From an uncultured Bacillota bacterium (GTDB lineage Bacteria > Bacillota > Clostridia > Christensenellales > UBA1242): a DNA stretch of 10,804 nucleotides. Under the pieces are notes generated by a model that saw only the letters and a list, made by a program, of their open reading frames with translations, searched no databases and was not told where the DNA came from. The stretch lies in the NCBI GenBank assembly GCA_945947685.1, contig CAMEYT010000004.1, forward strand, positions 1-10,804, written 5' to 3'. The translations under genes and the position numbers were made by a program. Of this stretch, positions 1 to 6,065 are shown in pieces. Each line of letters opens with the position of its first letter. Position 1 is the first letter of the stretch.

Positions 1-525
1 ATTACTTATTCAGATATCCCTTTGTTGGAGAGAAACACCTTTTACAAAATTATGGATTATTTCTCATCTAACAATTTAAATGCTATGAAATTTGATAGAG
101 GATTGGTCTATAAAACAGAATTTCTTCAAGATGCAATTGATTTAGATCCTGTAGTTAAAAAATATTTTGGAGGGAAGGATTTTGAGCGTATAGAAGATGC
201 GAGCGACTTTGCAAGAGCTTACACTTTTTTACAGAACAAGATAAAGAATTATCACAAAAATAACAATGTGGTGCTTTTAGGAGAAGATACAATTTTTATC
301 GATGCAGACGTGGAAATAGAAAGCGGAGTGATTATATATCCAAACAATATTCTTAAAGGACAAACATATATTGGTAAAAATGTTGTTCTAGAGAGTGGAA
401 ATACAATTTCAGATAGTATTATTTCTAATAATTGCATTATTGAAAAGAGTGTTATCATCAAGAGTAAGGTTGAAGAAAATAAGAGTGTAAAACCATTCAC
501 TATAGTGGAGAATGAGAGTATATAA
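1..525 (+). CDS. GlmU-like sugar-1-phosphate nucleotidyltransferase, 5' end outside window
   Basis: The reading frame is open from base 1 and stops at 523-525, so only the C-terminal 174 codons are present. The visible part has a D-I-P-L-L stretch at its start, an ARAYTFLQNKI helix, and then about 80 residues of hexapeptide repeats (for example EIESGV, IIYPNN, YIGKNV), which is the left-handed beta-helix of GlmU. GlmU makes UDP-GlcNAc in the cytoplasm for peptidoglycan. The family match comes from the link helix plus the first coils ('D-T-I-F-I-D-A-D-V-E-I'), and the following pth gene supports it, since glmU and pth are neighbours in many Firmicutes. The protein stops at about 'K-P-F-T-I-V-E-N', where full GlmU continues through further coils that form the acetyltransferase site, so this form probably lacks acetyltransferase activity. 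The TTG at 22-24 is an in-frame codon, not a convincing start. The exact substrate is inferred. Confidence 0.75.
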   Translation: MTYSDIPLLERNTFYKIMDYFSSNNLNAMKFDRGLVYKTEFLQDAIDLDPVVKKYFGGKDFERIEDASDFARAYTFLQNKIKNYHKNNNVVLLGEDTIFIDADVEIESGVIIYPNNILKGQTYIGKNVVLESGNTISDSIISNNCIIEKSVIIKSKVEENKSVKPFTIVENESI

Positions 526-1040
526 TGGTAATAATAATTGGACTGGGGAACCCAGGAGCAGAATATGAAAAAACTTATCATAATATGGGCTTTTTGGCAA
601 TAGATAGATTGTCAAAGTTTTTTGGTATTCAGTTAACAAAATCTGGACAAAAATCTCAGTATGGTGAAGGTGTATATAATGGAGAAAAAATAATCCTTGT
701 AAAACCTCAGACATATATGAACAATAGCGGTGAATCGGTATTGATGTGGAAAAATAAATTTAAAGATGCTAAGATTATTGTTTTAGTGGATGATATAGAT
801 CTCCCTCGTGGAGTAGTTCGATTTAGAGAGCACGGAAGTGCTGGAACACATAATGGGCTAAGAAGTATAGTTTCATACATTGGGCAAGACTTCGAGCGAG
901 TAAAAATAGGAATAGGAAGAGAGGAAGGAGACCTTGCACATTATGTTTTATCGAAAATTGACCCAAGATTTGTCGAGGAAAGTATGGATAAGATGTCTCA
1001 AATCGTTTTAGAAAGGTTAAAATATTATAAAAATAAATAA
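525..1040 (+). CDS. pth: Peptidyl-tRNA hydrolase
   Basis: This enzyme cleaves the ester bond of peptidyl-tRNAs that drop off ribosomes and so recycles tRNA in the cytoplasm. The 171-residue protein has all the family landmarks: GLGNPG near the N-terminus with Asn9, the T-Y-H-N-M-G segment with catalytic His19, K-P-Q-T-Y-M-N-N-S-G with Asn66, the D-D-I-D-L-P segment with Asp89, and G-S-A-G-T-H-N-G-L with Asn110. These match E. coli Asn10, His20, Asn68, Asp93 and Asn114. The usual GSAGGHNG has Thr in place of one Gly. It is slightly shorter than the usual 185-195 residues. Its ATG overlaps the TAA of the GlmU-like gene by one base, and a GGAG about 13 bases upstream lies inside that gene, so the two are cotranscribed and probably translationally coupled. 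The identification is near certain. Confidence 0.97.
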   Translation: MVIIIGLGNPGAEYEKTYHNMGFLAIDRLSKFFGIQLTKSGQKSQYGEGVYNGEKIILVKPQTYMNNSGESVLMWKNKFKDAKIIVLVDDIDLPRGVVRFREHGSAGTHNGLRSIVSYIGQDFERVKIGIGREEGDLAHYVLSKIDPRFVEESMDKMSQIVLERLKYYKNK

Positions 1041-1072
1041 TATCAAGTTAAAAAGCAAAAAATCACTTGATA
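1041..1072. repeat. Inverted repeat TATCAAGT/ACTTGATA overlapping a -35 box
   Basis: TATCAAGT (1041-1048) and its exact complement ACTTGATA (1065-1072) are separated by 16 bases, immediately after the pth stop codon. The right arm contains the -35 hexamer TTGATA of the next promoter. It could be an operator or a weak pth terminator. There is no U-tract directly after the stem and the stem is AT-rich, so a terminator role is doubtful. The repeat itself is directly visible; its role is inference. Confidence 0.5.
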
Positions 1073-1095
1073 AAAATGTGTTTTTGTTGTATAAT
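1067..1095 (+). promoter_or_regulatory. Sigma-A-type promoter for the foldase lipoprotein
   Basis: TTGATA (1067-1072) and a consensus TATAAT (1090-1095) are separated by 17 bases. The predicted start of transcription is about 1102, leaving a leader of roughly 23 bases with an AAAGGAG ribosome site ending at 1119. Confidence 0.85.
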
Positions 1096-1124
1096 GAACG
1101 CATTAAAGACATAAAGGAGAACTG

Positions 1125-2945
1125 ATGAAAGAAAAATCAATGAAAAAATCTGTTGCGTTATTATGTATGGGATTGGTTTTAGGGGGCTCGGTTATCACGG
1201 GGTGTTCTCTTGTTACATTGAACTATGAAACATATTTAAATGCTGTAGCTGCAAGAATTGAATTTAATGACGGGTCGAAAATTGATATCACTAGAAAGGA
1301 TTTGAGAACAGCTTATAACACTTATGGATTTAGTCAATATATTGAAAATGGATTAACAGAAGAAGAAGCTAAAACAAAGGCTTTGGATTATCTTGTTTCA
1401 AAAAAATTATCAATTAGAGATGCAGAAAAGAGAGCGCGAGAAGTTAATGCAGACGATGCAATATTGACAACAAAAGAAAAAACATATCTCTGGGAAAGAA
1501 CTTACTCTGCAATGATCAGTAATATAGATAGTTATATGAACAAACAAGAAAATTCATCAGAAGAGGATACGACTGCTCAAACACGTGAAGTTTTTGAAAA
1601 AAAGTGTGAATTGGTTTATAACCCTGAAACAAAGAAATATAGCTTGGAGCTTCCAGCTAGTGAACTTTCAGATTATGAAAGCCATAAATTCTGGAGCGAC
1701 GGGAATAAAGATACAGAAACTGAAGAAGGCAAGGAAGCAATTTTTGCTGGAATGCTTGACTATATAAGATTGAGTTCAGCAAATAAGGATGCTTATCAAA
1801 AATATCTTCAAGAAGTTAGGACAAGCGAGAAGGAATTGAAGCTGTCAACTGATGCGAAGAGCGTATTTTTCAGAGAGATAGACAGAGTCTATGGCATACT
1901 ATACGACGCATTTATGGTGTCAAAATATGAAGATTATATTTGTAGTAATGAGAATAATAATGTAGTAATTTCACAGATGTTAGACCTTTACTCGAGTAAA
2001 GTTAGAAACGCATACACAACATATTATGGCACAGACCAAACAGACGCCGTTAAAGAAAAATCTGGGGATATTTATTATTTCAACGAAGGAATAAACTGGT
2101 TTTATGTTACTCAAATCCTTATAAAATTTGACGAAGATGAACAAAGTAAATACGATGAATATACAGCAGAAATTGAGAAACTCAAGAATGATGAAGAAAC
2201 TAATGGAGCTACTATAAAGTATTATAATGAAAAGATAGATGAGTTATATAAAAATCTTGAGGGAATCCAGAGAGTGGAAACAAGTAAAAATGTTTTCAAT
2301 ACTCAAGATGATGTAAAAGCTGGAAACGCAAGTGTTGTTTTCGAAAATATTGTAAAACAAGTTAATACAAAGCATACAAATCTTGAAAAAATAGAAAAAT
2401 TCGATGATTTGATTTATGTTTACAATGAAGACCCTGGAATAATGAATACAACATATAACTATATTGTTGGAGTTGATTATACAAAACCAACAACGAAAGA
2501 TGACGGAGAAGTTGTCCCTTATACAGTTTATTCTAATTGGGTTGAAGAATTCAATACAGCTGCTATAGAGTTATATAATCACGGATATGGTCAAATTGGC
2601 GATATATATGGAGTAACAACAGACGGGATGGATTATACATTGGAATATGATGCTGATAATTCGAGCTATAAAGGTTTAATCAGAACGAGCTATGGTGTTC
2701 ATATTATGATGTATGCTGGCGAAGCTAAGAATCTCTTCAATAACATTGATGCAAATTTTGAGGCGAGTGAAGATGCAATTCAAAAATTATATGATACGCG
2801 TTTGAAGGCATCGACAGCAAAAACATATTTTGATGCTCTATATGAAGAATGTGTGCCAGAAAAATCATCAATTTCACAAACGATGGATTTAAATAGATTG
2901 AAGAGTGAAACAACAAATATAACATATTTCCCTAAATCATTCTAA
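1125..2945 (+). CDS. PrsA/SurA-type peptidyl-prolyl isomerase lipoprotein
   Basis: This is a predicted extracytoplasmic foldase of 606 residues. A lysine-rich N-terminus, a hydrophobic core and the lipobox I-T-G-C (Cys27) indicate lipidation and anchoring on the outer face of the membrane. Residues about 44-110 look like a SurA/PrsA N-terminal chaperone domain (I-T-R-K-D-L, then G-L-T-E-E-E-A-K). Parvulin-like elements appear at 326-334 (Y-V-T-Q-I-L-I-K-F), 426-440 (a Y-N-E-D-P-G segment), 471-492 (W-V-E-E-F-N then Y-G-Q-I-G) and 521-531 (T-S-Y-G-V-H-I-M-M-Y-A). A charged helical stretch at about 337-385 interrupts the parvulin region, and the protein is about twice the usual PrsA length (near 300). 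Many clostridia carry a prsA-like gene downstream of pth-mfd; here mfd is absent between them. The ATG at 1125 has GGAG five bases upstream. Foldase activity is a family inference; divergence makes catalysis uncertain. Confidence 0.75.
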   Translation: MKEKSMKKSVALLCMGLVLGGSVITGCSLVTLNYETYLNAVAARIEFNDGSKIDITRKDLRTAYNTYGFSQYIENGLTEEEAKTKALDYLVSKKLSIRDAEKRAREVNADDAILTTKEKTYLWERTYSAMISNIDSYMNKQENSSEEDTTAQTREVFEKKCELVYNPETKKYSLELPASELSDYESHKFWSDGNKDTETEEGKEAIFAGMLDYIRLSSANKDAYQKYLQEVRTSEKELKLSTDAKSVFFREIDRVYGILYDAFMVSKYEDYICSNENNNVVISQMLDLYSSKVRNAYTTYYGTDQTDAVKEKSGDIYYFNEGINWFYVTQILIKFDEDEQSKYDEYTAEIEKLKNDEETNGATIKYYNEKIDELYKNLEGIQRVETSKNVFNTQDDVKAGNASVVFENIVKQVNTKHTNLEKIEKFDDLIYVYNEDPGIMNTTYNYIVGVDYTKPTTKDDGEVVPYTVYSNWVEEFNTAAIELYNHGYGQIGDIYGVTTDGMDYTLEYDADNSSYKGLIRTSYGVHIMMYAGEAKNLFNNIDANFEASEDAIQKLYDTRLKASTAKTYFDALYEECVPEKSSISQTMDLNRLKSETTNITYFPKSF

Positions 2946-2956
2946 TAAAATATGTA

Positions 2957-2993
2957 AAAACCTTGTTAAAAATTGACAAGGTTTTATTTTTTT
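2957..2993 (+). terminator. Intrinsic terminator of the foldase lipoprotein gene
   Basis: AAAACCTTGT (2957-2966) pairs perfectly with ACAAGGTTTT (2976-2985) across a 9-base loop, and is followed by a run of seven Ts (2987-2993). It begins 11 bases after the TAA stop. Confidence 0.92.
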
Positions 2994-3001
2994 GTTATAC
3001 T
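2973..3001 (+). promoter_or_regulatory. Sigma-A-type promoter embedded in the terminator
   Basis: A perfect -35 TTGACA (2973-2978) and TATACT (2996-3001) are spaced by 17 bases. The -35 box straddles the loop and right arm of the terminator hairpin. Transcription should start near 3008, only about three bases before the ATG at 3011, so the transcript would be effectively leaderless. Confidence 0.8.
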
Positions 3002-3010
3002 TGTACCACG

Positions 3011-4357
3011 ATGTGGTTTAAAAGAAAGAAAGATAAAGAGATTGAAGAGAAGGAAGAGATATCTTCTCGTTTTTCATCGATTGAAGACCTTTCTAGTATA
3101 GATGTTGAAAAGCTCTCGGATGAAGAGAAAGAAGTCTTGGAAAAGGAAAAGAAAAAGAGAGAAACTGATAAACAACATCTAGATGAATCAGAAAAGAAAG
3201 TTTCAAAGCAGAGTCAGAAAAAGAAAAAAATATTGACGATTGTGCTTTTTATTATAAATATCTTGGTTGTTGCCGGATTGCTAACATATCAATTAATTCA
3301 AGAACCGTTCGTTCCAATTAGTGGATTAGGATTAAATCCTTGGATGTTAATATTGCTTTTCTTTGTATTTTTTGTAATGATGGTCTTGGATACATTAGAA
3401 ATATCCTATCTATTAAAAATGGATACTGGGAAGTGGAGAATATGGCTAGGTTTTAAAACAACCCATTTCTGTCGTTACTACGATGCTATAACACCATTAT
3501 CTATCGGTGGAGAACCTGCAGCTGTTGCATACTTAAGAAAATATGATGTGCCAGCTTCTTCAGCTCTTTCTATCCCTATCGGGAAATCAATTATTTTTTA
3601 TCATATTGGATTTTTGATTTTGTCTGTTATGGCGTTAATTGTTTCTGCAGTTAGACAAGAGTTTGGGGCTTTTGCATCCATTATGTCAATTTTAGGATTT
3701 GTATTTTCTTTTTCTCTTCTATTTGTAGTTATTTTCTTATCAATTAGTAAAAATTTTGGGAAAAAATTAGTAATAAAAATTTTAAAACTACTACAAAAAA
3801 TGAAGATAATTAAAAATTACGAGAAACAATATCTTAGAGTAACAAACTATGTGGATGAATTTCAAAGCACCTGCAGAAGGTATATGAAATCATTTAAGGA
3901 TTTCTCAGTAAACTTCTTTTTAACAATAGGCAGATTGATATTATTGTATTCAATGCCATTTATTATTTATTGTTGCTTCTATACAGACGGGACTGCTGAT
4001 TTATTCTTTAAATTCTTTATTTGTGGTATATTGACGGATTTATCTTCAAGTTGTTTCCCCCTTCCAGGAGGAACGGGAATGAATGAAATTACGTTTAGTG
4101 CATTGTTTAGCTCTTACTTTACAGGCGGAAGACTTTTCTGGGCGGTTCTCCTTTGGAGATTTATGACATATTATCTATATATATTTATTGGAATCACAAT
4201 TCAAGCGTATGATGTCTTCTATGGGAATAGAAAATATAAATGGATAAAAAAGCAAAAAGAACTACAGTTAGAAACTGATAACTTTAGACAGATACAAATA
4301 CAAAAGTTTAGAAAAGAAAGAGCTTTACGAAGAAAGAAAGAAATAAAAAATATGTAA
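3011..4357 (+). CDS. YbhN / LPG_synthase_TM (flippase-like) integral membrane protein
   Basis: This 448-residue protein belongs to the lysylphosphatidylglycerol synthase transmembrane-region family, of which some members are suspected lipid or glycolipid translocators. Residues 1-75 are a charged Lys/Glu-rich, likely cytoplasmic and coiled-coil tail. About seven hydrophobic segments follow, starting near residue 77. The two family motifs are T-P-L-S-I-G-G-E-P at 161-169 and F-P-L-P-G-G-T-G at 349-356, followed by M-N-E. The C-terminus is again strongly basic. There is no catalytic MprF-type synthase domain, so it is the membrane part only. I chose the ATG at 3011 because a longer reading from TTG at 2963 would start inside the terminator. 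No Shine-Dalgarno sequence precedes the ATG, and the promoter position implies a near-leaderless mRNA. The substrate cannot be told from sequence. Confidence 0.82.
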   Translation: MWFKRKKDKEIEEKEEISSRFSSIEDLSSIDVEKLSDEEKEVLEKEKKKRETDKQHLDESEKKVSKQSQKKKKILTIVLFIINILVVAGLLTYQLIQEPFVPISGLGLNPWMLILLFFVFFVMMVLDTLEISYLLKMDTGKWRIWLGFKTTHFCRYYDAITPLSIGGEPAAVAYLRKYDVPASSALSIPIGKSIIFYHIGFLILSVMALIVSAVRQEFGAFASIMSILGFVFSFSLLFVVIFLSISKNFGKKLVIKILKLLQKMKIIKNYEKQYLRVTNYVDEFQSTCRRYMKSFKDFSVNFFLTIGRLILLYSMPFIIYCCFYTDGTADLFFKFFICGILTDLSSSCFPLPGGTGMNEITFSALFSSYFTGGRLFWAVLLWRFMTYYLYIFIGITIQAYDVFYGNRKYKWIKKQKELQLETDNFRQIQIQKFRKERALRRKKEIKNM

Positions 4358-4378
4358 ATTGAATTAAAAATTTAAAAT

Positions 4379-4420
4379 GGGCAATATTTTAATTATGAAA
4401 AAAATATTGCTCATTTTTTT
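4379..4420 (+). terminator. Terminator-like hairpin whose loop holds a start codon
   Basis: GGGCAATATTTT (4379-4390) pairs with AAAATATTGCTC (4401-4412) over 12 pairs with one G-U, loop 4391-4400, followed by A and seven Ts (4414-4420). It lies 21 bases after the flippase-like stop codon. The ATG at 4395 of the next gene falls in the loop, and the right arm plus T-tract encode its signal peptide. Confidence 0.8.
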
Positions 4421-4829
4421 AATTATTCCTTTTGCTATGAGTTTTTATTTTAGACAAGTAGATGAATCTTTTCTTTCCATGGATGGAATAGATAAAGTCT
4501 ATGTTGTTACAAAAGACAAAACAGAGGAGTTTAATGCTTTGCAAACGGCACAATACAACTATGTTTTATTTGATGAAGGATTGAATACAAACAAAATTAA
4601 ACCAGAGGGATTTGTATTATATATGACTAAAGAACTGGATGAATTAAAATCGGATTTAAACTTGTTAATTGATAGGCAAGAAGTAATTAATGATATGCAA
4701 ATTTATTATGGATATACGCCTTTATACAATGATTTCGTTATATCCAATAACAAAAGGATTAACACACAAATAGTTGTGAGAGGAGATAAGTTGATTGTTG
4801 GTTTTCCGATGATACTTAGTGGATTTTAA
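4395..4829 (+). CDS. Small exported or membrane-anchored protein of unknown function
   Basis: I do not recognise this 144-residue protein. The N-terminus has two lysines and a strongly hydrophobic stretch (residues about 4-18, I-L-L-I-F-L-I-I-P-F), then no lipobox cysteine, so it looks like a signal peptide or a single membrane anchor followed by an extracytoplasmic domain of about 125 mixed alpha/beta residues. The end, I-V-G-F-P-M-I-L-S-G-F, is hydrophobic. An alternative ATG at 4377 would add six residues; neither start has a good ribosome site. The start lies inside the terminator hairpin of the upstream gene. The SpoIIQ-like gene follows after 52 bases with no terminator between, so cotranscription is likely, and a sporulation or envelope role is a guess from that context only. 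The region upstream of spoIIQ/spoIIID in other sporeformers often holds ywmB, but I could not establish similarity to YwmB. Confidence 0.6.
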   Translation: MKKILLIFLIIPFAMSFYFRQVDESFLSMDGIDKVYVVTKDKTEEFNALQTAQYNYVLFDEGLNTNKIKPEGFVLYMTKELDELKSDLNLLIDRQEVINDMQIYYGYTPLYNDFVISNNKRINTQIVVRGDKLIVGFPMILSGF

Positions 4830-4881
4830 AAATGTATGTATATAAAAGCTAAAAATGTCAATAAAGTTTTTGGAGGTAAAA

Positions 4882-5556
4882 ATGGAAGCGAAAAAAAGCA
4901 GTAAATTTATGGATTTCATAAGAAAATTTGGAGTGTATATTGTTGCAGGAATGTTGATTATTGTAATTGGTGTAACTCTAGCAGTTGTTTATACGAATAA
5001 TGCTGGAGAAAGTGTAGTAGATGTAGATAATAAGAAAAACGATGACAAAGAGCAAGATAATACAAGTCAAGTAGAGGAAAAGGAACCTGAAAAAGATAAT
5101 AATGATAATAATAATGAAGAGCCTGTTGATGCTGAACCAATTTCGTTTGGTTTGCCTATGAATAATGCAATAATTATAAAGGATTATACAGATAACAAAC
5201 TAGAGTATAATCCAACATTAGATAGATGGGAAGCTCATTACTATATTGATATGACAGCTGATGACTTAAATGTTTATTCAGTTTTAGATGGGAAAGTTCT
5301 TTCAGTCGATTATGACTATTTAACTGGTTATGTTATTAAAGTTCAACATAGCGATGACTTTGTAAGTTGTTATGCTTCTCTAAATGATAAAGTTTATGTT
5401 AAAGCAGGAGATAATGTTAAGAAGGGAGATAAACTTGGAATCGCATCAAGTATGGCTAGCAGTTCAAGTAAATATGGGGATCATTTGGAATTTACTCTCC
5501 TAAAAAATGATAAGAAGGTTGACCCAAATAATTATCTAAATTTACAAAATAAATAG
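4882..5556 (+). CDS. spoIIQ: SpoIIQ-like membrane-anchored M23 (LytM-fold) protein
   Basis: The 224-residue protein has a short basic N-terminus, one membrane segment (about 18-37), an Asp/Asn/Glu-rich linker (43-84), and a LytM-type M23 domain (about 87-220). In sporulating bacteria SpoIIQ sits in the forespore membrane and binds SpoIIIAH across the intermembrane space. I infer SpoIIQ from this architecture plus the nearby spoIIID. The H-x-x-x-D metal motif is present (His119, Asp123). The catalytic His normally found in Y-A-H-L is Ser166 (Y-A-S-L), and the H-x-H motif reads H-L-E (His201, Glu203), so hydrolase activity is doubtful and a structural role more likely. The ATG at 4882 is preferred over 4855 because GGAGG (4872-4876) lies five bases before it. 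A different M23 membrane protein is the alternative. Confidence 0.72.
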   Translation: MEAKKSSKFMDFIRKFGVYIVAGMLIIVIGVTLAVVYTNNAGESVVDVDNKKNDDKEQDNTSQVEEKEPEKDNNDNNNEEPVDAEPISFGLPMNNAIIIKDYTDNKLEYNPTLDRWEAHYYIDMTADDLNVYSVLDGKVLSVDYDYLTGYVIKVQHSDDFVSCYASLNDKVYVKAGDNVKKGDKLGIASSMASSSSKYGDHLEFTLLKNDKKVDPNNYLNLQNK

Positions 5557-5557
5557 T

Positions 5558-5588
5558 AAAAAAGTTGAACTAGTTTCAACTTTTTTTT
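5558..5588 (+). terminator. Intrinsic terminator after the SpoIIQ-like gene
   Basis: AAAAAAGTTGAA (5558-5569) pairs with TTCAACTTTTTT (5575-5586) across a 5-base loop, and the Ts continue to 5588. It begins one base after the TAG stop. Confidence 0.88.
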
Positions 5589-5596
5589 AGAATAAG

Positions 5597-5625
5597 TTGC
5601 TTTTTGTTTTTTATTATGTTAGAAT
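5597..5625 (+). promoter_or_regulatory. Sigma-A-type promoter for acpP, extended -10
   Basis: TTGCTT (5597-5602) and TAGAAT (5620-5625) are spaced by 17 bases, with TG at 5617-5618 giving an extended -10. Start of transcription is predicted near 5632, just ahead of AGGAGG (5636-5641). Confidence 0.75.
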
Positions 5626-5646
5626 ATAGGCATCTAGGAGGATAAA

Positions 5647-5877
5647 ATGACAACATTAGAAAAAGTGAAGGGTTTAGTTTCAGATCATTTGTGTATACCT
5701 GTAGATAGTATTGCCGACGATGCTGACATTGTAAAAGATTTAAACGCAGATTCGATCGACTTAGTTGAAATGGTAATGACATTGGAAGATGAGTTTGGTA
5801 TTTCAATACCAGATGAAAAAATCGGTGGGATGAAGACAATTTCTGATATCGTAAAATTCATTGATGAAAATAAATAG
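5647..5877 (+). CDS. acpP: Acyl carrier protein
   Basis: This 76-residue acidic protein carries growing acyl chains on 4'-phosphopantetheine during fatty-acid synthesis in the cytoplasm. The prosthetic-group site is Ser36 in N-A-D-S-I-D-L, followed by the recognition helix V-E-M-V-M-T-L-E-D-E-F, which partner enzymes bind through its acidic face. Length and motif spacing are typical of AcpP. It has a strong ribosome site (AGGAGG, five bases before the ATG), its own promoter and its own terminator, so it is monocistronic. No fab or pls genes adjoin it; it sits between two sporulation genes. A specialised carrier protein for another pathway cannot be ruled out, but nothing nearby suggests one. 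Confidence 0.95.
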   Translation: MTTLEKVKGLVSDHLCIPVDSIADDADIVKDLNADSIDLVEMVMTLEDEFGISIPDEKIGGMKTISDIVKFIDENK

Positions 5878-5895
5878 ATTGATTATTAATTATTT

Positions 5896-5922
5896 AGCAC
5901 TTCAATTTTGAAGTGTTTTTTT
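5896..5922 (+). terminator. Intrinsic terminator of acpP
   Basis: CACTTCA (5898-5904) pairs with TGAAGTG (5909-5915) around an ATTT loop and can be extended by a G-U and an A-T pair; seven Ts follow (5916-5922). Confidence 0.88.
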
Positions 5923-5955
5923 ATTCTGTAAAAATTTTGATGTAAAAATCATTTA

Positions 5956-6027
5956 TCCTAATAAAAAATAAAGATATCATATAATTAATCCTCTTTCATT
6001 TTAATTATACAAAAAACGACATAAACT
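5956..6027 (+). promoter_or_regulatory. Candidate sigma-E (mother-cell) promoters of spoIIID
   Basis: spoIIID is sigma-E controlled in Bacillus. The spacer 5923-6055 contains two matches at seven of eight positions to the sigma-E -10 (CATACAMT): CATATAAT at 5978-5985, with a TCCTAAT -35-like element 15 bases upstream (5956-5962), and CATAAACT at 6020-6027, whose -35 is weaker. In AT-rich DNA such matches occur by chance, so this is a candidate only. Confidence 0.35.
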
Positions 6028-6065
6028 GACATCCATTTGAATAAATTAATACAACGGAGGTCGGT

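Noticed and set aside
252..714. Minus-strand hydrophobic open frames across glmU-like and pth
   Set aside because: Antisense to two confidently identified genes; hydrophobicity follows from AT-rich complement, with no start signals.
2963..3010. Longer reading of the flippase-like protein from TTG 2963
   Set aside because: It would begin inside the terminator stem and read through the promoter; the added residues do not look like protein and there is no ribosome site.
4834..4866. Possible sigma-F promoter upstream of the SpoIIQ-like gene (GTATA at 4838-4842)
   Set aside because: No GG-containing -10 at an acceptable distance; the best candidate has at least two mismatches and 14-base spacing, no better than chance in AT-rich DNA.
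6000..6065. SpoIIID autoregulatory binding sites ahead of spoIIID
   Set aside because: Several ACA cores are present but none fits the known WWRRACARNY pattern at both flanks.
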